64,000 bases of DNA. It comes from an uncultured Methanobrevibacter sp. (GTDB lineage Archaea; Methanobacteriota; Methanobacteria; Methanobacteriales; Methanobacteriaceae). The notes under the pieces were generated by a model, which saw nothing but the letters and a program-made list of their open reading frames with translations, did not search any database and was not told where the DNA came from. The translations under genes and the position numbers were made by a program. The stretch spans positions 434,001 to 498,000 of the forward strand of contig NZ_CACZTX010000001.1 of NCBI RefSeq assembly GCF_902784195.1, given 5' to 3'. Shown piece after piece: positions 17,468-26,361 of this stretch; position 1 is the first letter of the stretch, and every line of letters starts with the position of its first letter.

Positions 17468-17858
17468 ATGAAAACAGAAGAGAAATTTGATGAAGAATAT
17501 TTTAATAAATTGGATTCCCTGTTAAATGAAAAAGACATAATTTTAAATCGAAACATTGAATATTCATTTATTCTAGAACAAGAGATAAACACCCTAAAAC
17601 GGAAAATAAACGCAAAAGAACAGGAAACAAAAGCACTGAAACAAAAAATAAACGCAAAAGAACAGGAAACAAAAGCACTGAAACAAAAAATAAACGCAAA
17701 AAAACGCAAAAGAACAGAAAGTGAAAGCTTTAAAACAAGAAACAAAAACAAAAGAAAAAACAATTTCAAAACTTAAAAATGAAAATAAACTTATCAAATC
17801 CACTATTAGTTGGAGAATTACTAAACCTTTAAGATACATCAGCAAATTAATCAAATGA
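17468..17858 (+). pseudogene. Coiled-coil protein with SWRITKPLR tail, frameshifted inside a repeat
   Basis: Begins at ATG 17468 behind GGGTGAT (the stop of the preceding gene lies in this site). The intact frame encodes a coiled coil with the 14-residue repeat KINAKEQETKALKQ. In the third repeat about ten extra bases (near 17698-17707) shift the frame, and the original reading ends at 17776 in a Lys/Arg-rich tail. In the alternative frame the coil continues (NAKEQKVKALKQETK) and ends with SWRITKPLRYISKLIK at 17858, a C-terminal motif known from polysaccharide glycosyltransferase proteins and also present in the protein at 45367-47430. It is either a broken gene or a slippage-switchable one. 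Confidence 0.65.
17603..17707 (+). repeat. 42-bp in-frame tandem repeat
   Basis: Copies at 17603-17644 and 17645-17686 are identical; a third, starting at 17687, is interrupted by a ten-base insertion made of AAAACGC-like sequence. Each unit encodes 14 residues of coiled coil. Confidence 0.9.
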
Positions 17859-17907
17859 CTTCTTCAATTTCTATGCAAAAGAAAAAAATAATACTTTTAA
17901 GATTTTC

Positions 17908-19344
17908 ATGTCAATAAAAGAGAAACTCATTTACAGAATTTTTAAAAAAACTAATTTTTTTAATAATGAAAAGGGATTTATCTTTTCCATCATTATACCA
18001 ATATATAATACAGAAAAATATTTAGCTGAGGCTATTGATTCTGTTATAAATCAGACCTTCGATTTCCAAAAAGTTCAAATCATTTTAATGGATGACGGCA
18101 GTTCAGATAGCTCTTCAGAGATTTGCAAGGAATACTGTGAAAAATATCCTCGCAATATAGAATATTTCTATCAGGAAAATCAGGGAGTATCAGTTGCAAG
18201 GAATACTTCCATGAAATATGCAAAAGGTAAATGGATTAATTTTTTAGATAGTGATGATAAGTTAGAATCAAATGCCTTAGAGGAAATATTTTCAAATTTA
18301 TTAGATTTTGATGAGGATATTGATGTAATTTCAATGCCAAGATACCAATTTGATGCCGTTGAAGGCCCTATGGGTTTAAATCATAAATTCAAAAAGAATC
18401 GTGTTGTAAACATTTTTGAGGAATACGATTTTCCGAGAACCCCTGTAAACTCTTCATTCTTAAGAAGAGAAGCAGCAATAAAATTTAAATTCAAGAAAGG
18501 CCTTTTCATATCCGAAGATTCCCTTTTTATAAATAAGATAATACTTGAAAAATGTAAATTTGGGGTAGTGGGAACTACAAGATATCTCTATCGAAAACGA
18601 TTTGAAGAAGAGTCATTAATAAATACAAAAAAATTTGAAAAGTCATATTTTAATCCACGTATGGAGATTTATTTTAAGGAATTGATAAGATATTCAATGG
18701 AAAAATACGGATCTGTTTTGAAATATATCCAATCTGTCTTAATGTACGACCTCCAATGGCTATTTTTGGAAAATACTCAAGATGGAATATTGGATGAAAG
18801 GGAAATGAAAGAATATTATAAAAATATCCATGATGTAATTCAGCATGTGGATGATGAGATAATTCTATCACAGAAACTAAATAAATTCCAAAAATACCAT
18901 ATTCTTAGTTTTAAAAATGGAAAAGATTCTTTTGATATTGAAAAATGGGATAAAGACTTAATTTTATATTACGGCAAAAAGGAATTTGATAAGCTATCAA
19001 ATCATAAGATAAAAATTACAGATTTGAAAAAAGAAGGAAACTCTATAAATTTAAAATGCTCATTTGGATTTTATCCATGGGATAATTTTAGAATCACTGC
19101 CTACAGAAATGATGAGGCATTGGATTTGAACTTATTCAAAGAGGAAAGCACAATTTCAACTAGCCAGATAATTGCTAAAAGATATTTCTATGAAATGAAA
19201 TTTGATCTAAGAGATAGTGAAAATAGAATTCATTTTGATATGGAAATAGATTCAAATAAATATCCTATGAAATTGAATTTTCCTAATCATGACGAAAACA
19301 TCATTTTAGATAAATACACTTTAGTAATTTATCACAATGAATAA
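17908..19344 (+). CDS. Family 2 glycosyltransferase with extra C-terminal domain
   Basis: A 478-residue cytoplasmic enzyme. Residues 25-240 are a GT2 domain: FSIIIPIYNTEKYLAEAIDS, QIILMDDGSSDSS, YFYQENQGVSVARN and NFLDSDDKLE carry the nucleotide-sugar and metal sites. The last 110 residues (ITDLKKEGNSINLKCSF to the end) look like a beta-sandwich often appended to polysaccharide transferases. No membrane helices are visible. It follows the frameshifted coiled-coil gene on the same strand, so it belongs to the same glycan unit. Sugar specificity cannot be read. Confidence 0.88.
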   Translation: MSIKEKLIYRIFKKTNFFNNEKGFIFSIIIPIYNTEKYLAEAIDSVINQTFDFQKVQIILMDDGSSDSSSEICKEYCEKYPRNIEYFYQENQGVSVARNTSMKYAKGKWINFLDSDDKLESNALEEIFSNLLDFDEDIDVISMPRYQFDAVEGPMGLNHKFKKNRVVNIFEEYDFPRTPVNSSFLRREAAIKFKFKKGLFISEDSLFINKIILEKCKFGVVGTTRYLYRKRFEEESLINTKKFEKSYFNPRMEIYFKELIRYSMEKYGSVLKYIQSVLMYDLQWLFLENTQDGILDEREMKEYYKNIHDVIQHVDDEIILSQKLNKFQKYHILSFKNGKDSFDIEKWDKDLILYYGKKEFDKLSNHKIKITDLKKEGNSINLKCSFGFYPWDNFRITAYRNDEALDLNLFKEESTISTSQIIAKRYFYEMKFDLRDSENRIHFDMEIDSNKYPMKLNFPNHDENIILDKYTLVIYHNE

Positions 19345-19499
19345 AATTGTTGAATTAATTATCATTAAAAAAAAAAAAAAAAGATGTTTCTAAAAAAATG
19401 AAATAATAGAAAAATTATAAAATTTAGAAGAAAATTTAATAAAAAAATATAAAAAAAGTTATGAAAATATAGATGAAAATTTTAAAAAAAGATTACAAC

Positions 19500-19796
19500 T
19501 TATAATCTATAATTTTCATTAATGTATTCATCAAGTTCTAAGTAAGACTCATCGATTACTTCATCGATTCTTTCATTAGATAAGTCGGACAACTCATCTG
19601 TATCAATTTCAATTGATGCATCTACATCAAGTTCACCATTTTCATCAGGATAGCTAATTTCAATGCTTACATCCATATCCAAAATTTCCTTTTGTGACTT
19701 TACAGATGCTTGAATTTTTTTCTCAATAGTTTCAGACAAAAAATTTGAAATGTCTTCAAGATCATCTTCTGATAATTCTTTAAGTTTTGATACCAT
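19500..19796 (-). CDS. DUF3194 family protein
   Basis: A small acidic protein of 98 residues: an N-terminal helical part (KLKELSEDDLEDISNFLSETIEKKI), then beta-strands rich in Asp/Glu (DMDVSIEISYPDENGELDVD). This fits the archaeal DUF3194 family, which is usually encoded beside prefoldin beta, as here (89 bases downstream). AAGGTG precedes the ATG. Function is unknown; the context suggests protein folding or ribosome work. It is the last gene of the long minus-strand block. Confidence 0.75.
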   Translation of the reverse strand: MVSKLKELSEDDLEDISNFLSETIEKKIQASVKSQKEILDMDVSIEISYPDENGELDVDASIEIDTDELSDLSNERIDEVIDESYLELDEYINENYRL

Positions 19797-19884
19797 GTTA
19801 ACACCTTAAAAAATCATTTTATACAATACGAATTAAAAAATGAAAGATAAAAAAAGAAAATAGATAAAAATTAATTTAATCTAT

Positions 19885-20232
19885 TTATCCTTGTACTCCA
19901 CCCATAGCTTGTTGGATGGTTGCTTGCATTTCTTCAAGTTTTTTCATGACTCTTTCTTCTTGACGGGTCATGGTTTGTTGTCTTAATTTAAGAGTTTCAA
20001 CTTTATCTTCAAGCTCTTCTAAAGTTTCATTACGTTCAACTTTAATTAATAAGTTTCCTGCAGATTTGAATACTTCAGCTCCTTCTGGAGTCTTTTTAAG
20101 TTCTTCAAGCGCAGTTTCGGTTTCTCTTAATTGAATGTCAACATTTTGTTTTTGAATGGTAACAGCTTGAGCTTGTTGTTGTAATTGTTGGAATTGGTTT
20201 AATTGATGTTGTATATTTTGTGGAATTTCCAT
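19885..20232 (-). CDS. pfdB: Prefoldin subunit beta
   Basis: 115 residues, the normal length. It is built of two long coiled-coil helices (IPQNIQHQLNQFQQLQQQAQ and LEDKVETLKLRQQTMTRQEE) around a short beta-hairpin containing VFKSAGNLLIKVER, and ends in the Gly/Gln-rich QAMGGVQG tail typical of archaeal beta subunits. Four beta and two alpha subunits form the jellyfish-shaped cytosolic chaperone that hands unfolded proteins to the thermosome. GGTGAAAAT precedes the ATG. Confidence 0.95.
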   Translation of the reverse strand: MEIPQNIQHQLNQFQQLQQQAQAVTIQKQNVDIQLRETETALEELKKTPEGAEVFKSAGNLLIKVERNETLEELEDKVETLKLRQQTMTRQEERVMKKLEEMQATIQQAMGGVQG

Positions 20233-20432
20233 ATTTTCACCTTTAATCTTTTTTATAATAATATTAGTTTAATTTTTAATTATTTAATATAATTAGCTAA
20301 TAAATCATTATACTATAATATATTATTAGTTAAATATTTAAAACTATTGATTTAGAAAATTTAAATTGATTGAAATTGAGAAATTGATTAATTTTAAAAT
20401 TAGAAAACTAAAAATTAATCTCAAGCAAACAA

Positions 20433-20726
20433 TTAGTTTTCAGTCAATTCATTTATCTCAACGGATAAGTTAATCCATTTGATAGCTGAATTGATTGATG
20501 CTCTAAAAGATGTGGCATCTTCTGCATCTATTGTGATTATGATAGAATTCTTATCCAATTTCAAATCCATAGAAGATCTGTAATCAGGAGAAGTCTCAAA
20601 TTCAAGCAAAATGGAATCGTAAACGATTTTAGCTTGCTTTTCTGTATCAAAATCAATTACAATATCACTGTTTATTGATTTTAGAATTTCACTTTCACTA
20701 ATAAGAATCTCCCCTGGATAAAACAA
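20433..20726 (-). CDS. KEOPS complex subunit Pcc1
   Basis: A small alpha/beta protein matching Pcc1: DIVIDFDTEKQAKIVYDSILLEFET followed by a basic-acidic core and IIITIDAEDATSFRASINSAIKWI. In archaea Pcc1 dimerises within KEOPS, which makes the t6A modification of tRNA. The start is unusual: the only conventional in-frame start is TTG 20726 with no ribosome-binding site, while a strong AGGGGAG lies six bases before an ATT codon at 20700-20702. The true product is probably about 89 residues. It follows the Brix gene by about 40 bases in one operon. Confidence 0.85.
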   Translation of the reverse strand: MFYPGEILISESEILKSINSDIVIDFDTEKQAKIVYDSILLEFETSPDYRSSMDLKLDKNSIIITIDAEDATSFRASINSAIKWINLSVEINELTEN

Positions 20727-20766
20727 ATTAATAAATCAATGATTTTAAAGCAAATAATAAATGAAT

Positions 20767-21258
20767 TTAATTTTCTACTATTTTTTTTACGTTTATTTGG
20801 AAATCTATTTGTTCCCCTTTCTTATTTACAAAATAGAGTATTGCAAAGTTCTTTTCATCATCATAGTCAGCATAGGATATCCTGATGTAATTTGAGTCTT
20901 GAGGCTCTGTAGTAACTTCAATCCCCAATACTTCAGCCAAAACATCCAACTCCCTGACAGTTGATCTGATTTTCAAATCCTTAGGGCTGATGTGAAGACG
21001 CTCATTTGTAGTGTTGACAGAAACAAGCAATGCCAATTTTTCATTTGCCTCAAGGTCATAAAAGGTTAGTTTGCTTGGATTTCCCTTTATCTGATACACT
21101 AAAACAAGACTGTCATGACCTAATTGCTTAGCTTTAATAAGCAAATCCCTTAAGCTGCTTTTTCCCCTATTGGTATAATCAAATCCAAAAGCATGGGAAA
21201 AGTTCTTGCAGAATGTTCTTGTTTTCTGAGATGGTTTTCTTGATGTAGAAATAAGCAT
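20767..21258 (-). CDS. Brix-domain ribosome biogenesis protein
   Basis: A 163-residue archaeal single-domain Brix/Imp4 protein: LISTSRKPSQKTRTFCKNFSHAF at the N-terminus (a conserved Ser-Arg-Lys-Pro segment), GKSSLRDLLIKAKQLGHDSLVLVYQ, and the second half-domain IRSTVRELDVLAEVLGI. Eukaryotic relatives bind rRNA during 60S and 40S assembly. GAGGATTATC precedes the ATG. It is encoded between RpoP and Pcc1, a conserved archaeal neighbourhood. A hairpin terminator (21333-21363) lies upstream, so transcription may restart here. Confidence 0.87.
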   Translation of the reverse strand: MLISTSRKPSQKTRTFCKNFSHAFGFDYTNRGKSSLRDLLIKAKQLGHDSLVLVYQIKGNPSKLTFYDLEANEKLALLVSVNTTNERLHISPKDLKIRSTVRELDVLAEVLGIEVTTEPQDSNYIRISYADYDDEKNFAILYFVNKKGEQIDFQINVKKIVEN

Positions 21259-21332
21259 GATAATCCTCTTTTTTATAATTTTGATAGGAATTAGAAATAG
21301 ATATGCATAAAATTAGTAAAAATTATAAAAAG

Positions 21333-21363
21333 GCTAATTTTAATATAGGCAATTAAAATTAGC
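21333..21363 (-). terminator. Hairpin plus T-tract after rpoP
   Basis: Perfect 12-base arms GCTAATTTTAAT and ATTAAAATTAGC with a seven-base loop, followed on the minus strand by CTTTTTATAATTTTTAC. It would end the L37Ae-rpoP transcript. Confidence 0.65.
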
Positions 21364-21485
21364 AAATAGCTAAAATAACTAAATAGCTAATAAAAATAGA
21401 AAATGAAAGCAGTGATCAGACCGCCAAGCTAAATAGTTATTAAAGATAATTAAAGAATAATTATAAATAAAAAATTATTTAATAA

Positions 21486-21617
21486 CTATCTTGCTTTTAC
21501 AAGTTTTCTGACTTCTGGAACTTTTTTAAATAAAATCCTATATCTGCATTTAGGACATTTATTTTCCATGTAACCTTTGTGGTCAACTTCAGTTCCACAT
21601 TCAGGACATCTGTACAA
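21486..21617 (-). CDS. rpoP: DNA-directed RNA polymerase subunit P
   Basis: A 43-residue zinc-ribbon protein with CPECG and CPKC knuckles and the conserved ending [19 protein letters not shown], matching archaeal RpoP (eukaryotic Rpb12). It stabilises the core polymerase. The start codon is TTG at 21617, directly after the L37Ae stop, with GGAGGAAAC inside the end of the L37Ae gene serving as ribosome-binding site. This tight coupling keeps both small zinc proteins in one transcript. Confidence 0.92.
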   Translation of the reverse strand: MYRCPECGTEVDHKGYMENKCPKCRYRILFKKVPEVRKLVKAR

Positions 21618-21887
21618 TTAGTTTCCTCCAACTACTCTTTTAATGTTACGGGTAGCAGCTTTTGCCATTGGAGTTTCAGGTACGTATGCTCCACCGGTAA
21701 AGACAGTACCACATTTTTTACATTCCCAAATTCCAGCGCTTACTCTTTTTACGTAAGGTCTGTCACATTTAGGGCAAACATGTTTCTTTTTCATGTTTTC
21801 TTCGATTTTCTTAACTTGTCTTTTTGCTTTTCTTCCGTATCTAGCACCAAATCTGCCAGTAATACCAACTTTTTTTGTTCTTGCCAT
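21618..21887 (-). CDS. rpl37ae: Large ribosomal subunit protein eL43 (L37Ae)
   Basis: 89 residues; starts [20 protein letters not shown], the family's hallmark, and carries a zinc ribbon CPKC-x14-C-x2-C ([28 protein letters not shown]). It ends with the motif [17 protein letters not shown] 50S subunit protein near the E site. GGAGATATTTTAA precedes the ATG. Its stop codon abuts the rpoP start. Confidence 0.96.
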   Translation of the reverse strand: MARTKKVGITGRFGARYGRKAKRQVKKIEENMKKKHVCPKCDRPYVKRVSAGIWECKKCGTVFTGGAYVPETPMAKAATRNIKRVVGGN

Positions 21888-22368
21888 TTAAAATATCTCC
21901 AGTAAAATTGAATTAATTAAATAAGTGATTAAGCTTCAACACCTACAAAGCTTAATTTTATGTATTATTTAATCCATCACATGATAAACAATAAATATGA
22001 AGTAATAAGACATACTCTTGTCTTTAATTATAAGATTAAATAAAAAGATCTACTTTACTAATTATAACCTATAAACGATAATTAAAATAAAGAGAATATT
22101 GTTAAAATTATAAAGCCATTACAGCAATTAGGCTATAAACTTAACTAATAATATAATATAGTATTTAAAAGTATATAAAGTTAATGGTTTTTTGATATTT
22201 TAATTTGAGAAAAATAGCTATTTTTTATTTTAGATTTAAATAAATCTTTAATTTTACAATTTAACATTGAATTAAACCATTTTTTACAATAATTATATAT
22301 ATTGAAAGGATTTTTGAAAATAAAAATAAAATTTTGAAAATAAATTAAAAAATAAAAAATAATTAAAA
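21888..22368. other. AT-rich intergenic region (about 480 bp)
   Basis: Between the rrp42 stop and L37Ae. It should hold the L37Ae-rpoP promoter (several TATA-like ATATAATATAG stretches near 22150-22165). No ORF, tRNA-like cloverleaf or other structured element was seen. Confidence 0.4.
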
Positions 22369-22396
22369 ACTAGTTAGGAATAGTTCCCAAACTAGT
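22369..22396 (-). terminator. Hairpin overlapping the rrp42 stop codon
   Basis: ACTAGTT/AACTAGT outer stem, GGAA/TTCC inner stem, TAG loop, followed on the minus strand by a long T-rich tract. The stop codon (22392-22394) is inside the stem. Confidence 0.55.
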
Positions 22397-23183
22397 CTAA
22401 ATGACTTAATAAGTCATCTTTGGTAGTGAATGCCATGTGAACAGCATCAAGGATTTCATCTCTACTTAAAGGTGCTTCTCCACCTTTTTGCATGGAACAG
22501 ACATGATTTCCTTCATCAGTTACACCAATGGTAATTCTTGCATCCAAGATTTCTTCCTCTTCTAAGGAAGGATCTAAAATCAATCCATTGCCGATTTTTA
22601 CAAAGGTGGATAAAGCCAATTTATCTCTAATAGGTAAATCCATGGTTTCATCTTCAGATAAAACAACTTCATCATCAATGTATTCAGCAACAGGCAATTT
22701 GGTGTTCATTAAAGCTGCCATTACAGCAAGATTGGATGCATCAAACAAGTTTCCATCGTAATCAATTACGTGTAAGTCAATGAAAAGCATCCATACTTTT
22801 TTGCCTTCTTCAATACAAAGCTTTTCTAAGTCCACTAATTCACTTTCACGGATTCCACGATCTACAACACGTGCAAGTTCAATGGATTCAGGGCTAGGTG
22901 GACCTGGTTCAAATCCAGGAGCAGCCATTGGCAATAGTTCACAATTGGTCATCAATACACCTAAATTAGGGGTGTCTCCAAATGGTTCACCAATAGTTGG
23001 TTTAACACCTACAATAACTTGAGTGTCACCTAATCTAACTCTTGCAGAACCTTCTGCCTTATCGATCACATTAGGTTCAATGAAAATATCTCTTCTTTCA
23101 TCAAAAGCTCTTCCATCAGCTCTTTTACCATCATTTATAAGTCTTGTAATACTTCTTCTAGTAATTTCTGGTACAATATCCAT
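22392..23183 (-). CDS. rrp42: Exosome complex core subunit Rrp42
   Basis: 263 residues, an RNase PH-fold protein: RADGRAFDERRDIFIEPNVIDKAEGSARVRLGDTQVIVGVK, then VVDRGIRESELVDLEKLCI and DGNLFDASNLAVMAAL. It lacks the catalytic residues found in Rrp41, as expected; three Rrp41-Rrp42 dimers form the phosphorolytic RNA exosome ring. GGTTGTGAAAAT precedes the ATG, eleven bases after the rrp41 stop. Last gene of the psmA-to-rrp42 stretch before a hairpin terminator. Confidence 0.95.
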   Translation of the reverse strand: MDIVPEITRRSITRLINDGKRADGRAFDERRDIFIEPNVIDKAEGSARVRLGDTQVIVGVKPTIGEPFGDTPNLGVLMTNCELLPMAAPGFEPGPPSPESIELARVVDRGIRESELVDLEKLCIEEGKKVWMLFIDLHVIDYDGNLFDASNLAVMAALMNTKLPVAEYIDDEVVLSEDETMDLPIRDKLALSTFVKIGNGLILDPSLEEEEILDARITIGVTDEGNHVCSMQKGGEAPLSRDEILDAVHMAFTTKDDLLSHLD

Positions 23184-23194
23184 ATTTTCACAAC

Positions 23195-23905
23195 CTATTC
23201 AGAACTATACCTGTTTTTTAAAGCTTCATGTTGGAGTTCGCTAATTTTCATACATCCTTCCATAGCTAAATCCAAAGCTTCTTCAAATTCTTCTTCAGTT
23301 AAGTTACCGTCTGCTTGGAGTAAAGTAATTTCACCGGTTCTTGGCATGATTGCGATAGGAACGTCAGCTTGTCCTTCCTTATCCTCTTTTTCAGATAAGT
23401 CTAAAACAATTTGGTCGTTTACCTTACCTGCAGCACAACCCACTACAATATCTTTCATTGGAATACCTGCATCAGCTAAAGCAACAGCAGCTGCAGTGAT
23501 TCCTGCACAACGGGTTCCTCCTTCTGCTTCAATAACTTCAATTGATACATCAACCATTGATCTTGGGAAAGATTCCAACATTAAAGCAGGTCTGAGTGCA
23601 TCAGCAGCAATTTTGGAAATTTCAGTTGATCTTCTATCTGGACCAGGTCTCTTACGGTCATCTACTGAAAATGGAGCCATATTGTATCTTACTCTAATTA
23701 CACCAGTATTAGGTTTTAATAAACGTCTGATATAGGATTCTCTTGGGCCGTATACAGATGCTAAGATTTTATTTCCACCAACTTCCAAGTAAGCAGAACC
23801 ATCTGCTCTTTTCAAGACTCCAGCTTCAATTTTAATTGGACGGAGCTCATTATAAGCTCTGCCGTCAGCTCTTAATTCTTTGTCATTTGAGATAATAAAA
23901 AACAC
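23195..23905 (-). CDS. rrp41: Exosome complex catalytic subunit Rrp41
   Basis: RNase PH-fold protein of about 233 residues: [43 protein letters not shown], the phosphate site [20 protein letters not shown] and catalytic [20 protein letters not shown] with the conserved acidic residues. It phosphorolytically degrades RNA 3'-to-5'. Start is doubtful: GTG 23905 lies within the ribosome-binding site GAGGTG itself, which is six bases before an ATT at 23894-23896 (Ile-Ile-Ser-Asn-Asp-Lys). No ATG exists in frame near there. Genes for Rrp4 and Rrp42 flank it in the usual order. Confidence 0.95.
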   Translation of the reverse strand: MFFIISNDKELRADGRAYNELRPIKIEAGVLKRADGSAYLEVGGNKILASVYGPRESYIRRLLKPNTGVIRVRYNMAPFSVDDRKRPGPDRRSTEISKIAADALRPALMLESFPRSMVDVSIEVIEAEGGTRCAGITAAAVALADAGIPMKDIVVGCAAGKVNDQIVLDLSEKEDKEGQADVPIAIMPRTGEITLLQADGNLTEEEFEEALDLAMEGCMKISELQHEALKNRYSSE

Positions 23906-23961
23906 CTCTTCAAAATCACATTCATAATTAACAATAATTATTAAATTTTTAATTCAACAGC

Positions 23962-25353
23962 TTAAATACCTCTTCCTTGTGAAATGTTTAAAGTAGGAGA
24001 TTTAGAATTATCTGCACGACTTAAATCAAAAGAAGATTTATTGTTCTTTTTTTGCTCATTGATAAATTCATAGGTATCCATGAAATTAGGCTTTTTTGAT
24101 TTTTCTTCCTTTTCATCATCTTCAGAATCTTCTTGGGAAGCAACTTCTTCAACTTCCTCTTCAGGAGCCTCTTCATCTTCCACTGCATCTTCATCTTCAG
24201 AATCTTCTTCTACAGCTTCTTCTTCAGAAATTTCCTCTTCAGAATCCTCTAAATCTTCAGAATCTTCTTCCACGTCTTCTTCATCTTCAGAAATAGCATC
24301 AGAGATTACATCTTCCAATTCTTCATCAGAGATATCGTCTTCAAAGTCTTCGATTTCTTCTTCAGAATCCTCATCATCTAAGTCTTCCTCATCTTCGTCT
24401 TCAGAATCCTCATCATCTAAGTCTTCCTCATCGATATCTTCGTAATCTTCAGTTTCATCATTGAAGTCTTCTACATCATCCTCGAATTCATCTTCTTCAG
24501 AATCATCATCATCCAAGTCTTCTTCTGAGTCATCATCAAGGAATCCTTCTTCAGCTAATTCCTTTTCAACTTCATCTCTGAAATCTTGAAGTTCAGGTTT
24601 TTTCAAACCTTCTTCAAATGCATCCTCTTCTTCAGCTTCTTCTTCGACTATTTCTTCGACTTCTTCCTCTTCTGGAGGTAATTCGCCGTCAATAAGTAAA
24701 CAAAGCTTGTTTTTAATTCTATCAGTTAAACCAGAGGTATGAGCTTCTCTTTCGATTAACTTGATAATGTTCTTGACGATTTGTTCCATGTCTTCATTAC
24801 CTTTTACCCAAACAAGACCATTTTGACCGACTACAATCTTACAGCCGGTTTTATCCTTGATCATATTAATCATGGACCCTTTCTTACCAATTAAACGAGG
24901 CACTTTAGTAGGAGCGATATCTACAATAACTCCCCCTTTGAATTTGCCCATTCCACGGCCTTTTAAACCTAATTTAACCTTTTTAACTTCATCAACATCG
25001 ACGATTCTTAAGAAAAGAACATCACCGATATCAAATACTCTACTTAATTCCTTTTTCTCTCTTCCGAATACTTCAGATGCAGGCAAGATACCAGAGTATG
25101 GTGAGTTAATGTCCACTCCCCACATTGAGAATCTGACATCATCGATTTTACCAATGACCACATCACCTTTTTTAGGAAGATATTTGCTTTTCAAAGGAAT
25201 TACACTAATTTTCTTATTCCTTAAAGAAACTAAACCTAAGAGTTTGGAACAAATTTTTCCATCATCTTCAAAGGTTCCTCTTCCTGGATAATAATCATCC
25301 TCTGCTAATAATTCTCCAGGAACAACTAAATCTTTTTCATTCACATATATCAT
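23962..25353 (-). CDS. rrp4: Exosome RNA-binding cap subunit Rrp4 with long acidic tail
   Basis: The first 240 residues are a normal Rrp4: [19 protein letters not shown], an S1 domain ([26 protein letters not shown]), and a KH domain with [21 protein letters not shown]. The cap binds RNA and feeds it to the Rrp41/42 ring. The remaining roughly 220 residues are almost entirely Asp, Glu and Ser with a few hydrophobic positions, ending in a more ordinary tail [19 protein letters not shown]; archaeal Rrp4 proteins are usually near 230-310 residues. Start at 25353 (MIYVNEKDL) is preferred to 25368. Followed by rrp41 after 56 bases. Confidence 0.94.
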   Translation of the reverse strand: MIYVNEKDLVVPGELLAEDDYYPGRGTFEDDGKICSKLLGLVSLRNKKISVIPLKSKYLPKKGDVVIGKIDDVRFSMWGVDINSPYSGILPASEVFGREKKELSRVFDIGDVLFLRIVDVDEVKKVKLGLKGRGMGKFKGGVIVDIAPTKVPRLIGKKGSMINMIKDKTGCKIVVGQNGLVWVKGNEDMEQIVKNIIKLIEREAHTSGLTDRIKNKLCLLIDGELPPEEEEVEEIVEEEAEEEDAFEEGLKKPELQDFRDEVEKELAEEGFLDDDSEEDLDDDDSEEDEFEDDVEDFNDETEDYEDIDEEDLDDEDSEDEDEEDLDDEDSEEEIEDFEDDISDEELEDVISDAISEDEEDVEEDSEDLEDSEEEISEEEAVEEDSEDEDAVEDEEAPEEEVEEVASQEDSEDDEKEEKSKKPNFMDTYEFINEQKKNNKSSFDLSRADNSKSPTLNISQGRGI

Positions 25354-25493
25354 ACATATACTTCCCATAAGAGTATATTAAATTCAACTACACACCTAAA
25401 TTAAAACACCTATAAGTTAATCCAATTAGTCTCTTATTCTCTAATCAAATTAAAATCCATCAGCATTTAATTGCAAATAGACCATTCAAATAG

Positions 25494-26198
25494 TTAATTT
25501 ATTAATTTAGTTTCAGCTTCTCCTCCTGAGATAGAAGCCATTTTATGATTAAAATCATCTTGAAGACCACCAGGCATTTCTACAATTCCAATCCAAGAAC
25601 CATCTTGCTGCCATTCTTCATTTACAATTTTTCCAAATGGGCGAATTGCAGAATAAGCATTACCTGCTGCTGTGCTTGGCAATCTAACAGCCATTTTAAC
25701 TTTTTCAAATTTAATTGGGATTAAAACTTTAATTGCTTTTAAAGCAATTTGAACCTGTTCATCAACAGATTTAAATGCATCGACTTTAACTTTTGCCTCG
25801 TTCATTGCATTTTCAATTCTCATTGCTGGATGTGGAAGACCGTTTTGAGGGTTAATACCTTCTCTAGCTATTTTAGCAATAACCTGTTTCCTCTTGTCTT
25901 CTTGCATTTGTCTTCTTTGCTCAGCAGTTAATTGAACATGCCCCTTTTTAAGAATTTGGCTAGCCACTTCCAAAACATCAGTTGTTCCAAATACCTTTTC
26001 CATAGCTTCCTCAGAAGCCTTGTCTCCTTTTTTGGAATCCTTGAATATTTCTTCAACAGCCAAGATGTCTTCAATTTCAATTTCTTTTTCATTATCTGGA
26101 TTTCTAAAGTCTGCAGCTAAATCAGGATCAACTAAAATTTCAAATTTTTCTCCAAAAGATTCTAATCTTGCAATAATAGCATCATCTACATTTACCAT
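25494..26198 (-). CDS. Ribosome maturation protein SBDS (SDO1 homologue)
   Basis: 234 residues with the three SBDS domains: N-terminal FYSH domain ([29 protein letters not shown]), a helical middle domain with [19 protein letters not shown] and [10 protein letters not shown], and a C-terminal ferredoxin-like domain ([20 protein letters not shown]). In eukaryotes SBDS helps release eIF6 from the large subunit; archaeal genes sit beside the exosome as here. GGTGAGTAAGC precedes the ATG. It lies 125 bases upstream of rrp4. Confidence 0.95.
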   Translation of the reverse strand: MVNVDDAIIARLESFGEKFEILVDPDLAADFRNPDNEKEIEIEDILAVEEIFKDSKKGDKASEEAMEKVFGTTDVLEVASQILKKGHVQLTAEQRRQMQEDKRKQVIAKIAREGINPQNGLPHPAMRIENAMNEAKVKVDAFKSVDEQVQIALKAIKVLIPIKFEKVKMAVRLPSTAAGNAYSAIRPFGKIVNEEWQQDGSWIGIVEMPGGLQDDFNHKMASISGGEAETKLIN

Positions 26199-26302
26199 GC
26201 TTACTCACCAAAAACCAATTAATTTGATATTGCTTTTTAATACATTTTAAAAAAATAAAAAATGTAATTTATATACATTAATAAAAATGTAAAAATGAAA
26301 AT

Positions 26303-26319
26303 GAGTTCATTATGAACTC
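26303..26319 (-). terminator. Short hairpin upstream of the SBDS gene
   Basis: GAGTTCA and TGAACTC with a three-base loop, followed on the minus strand by a T-rich stretch. It may end the psmA transcript (and the structured element behind it) or attenuate entry into the SBDS gene. Confidence 0.45.
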
Positions 26320-26361
26320 AAAAATTAAAATATAAAAATTTAAGAATGTTGAGAAAGATGT

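Noticed and set aside
17461-17769. Phe/Cys-rich minus-strand frame over the coiled-coil gene
   Set aside because: Complement of Lys/Glu/Gln repeat codons; no start signal and unnatural composition.
24080-24445. A 121-codon Ser-rich frame antisense to rrp4
   Set aside because: It is simply the complement of the Asp/Glu codons of the acidic tail (GAA/GAT gives TTC/ATC and, shifted, TCT/TCA); no promoter or ribosome site.
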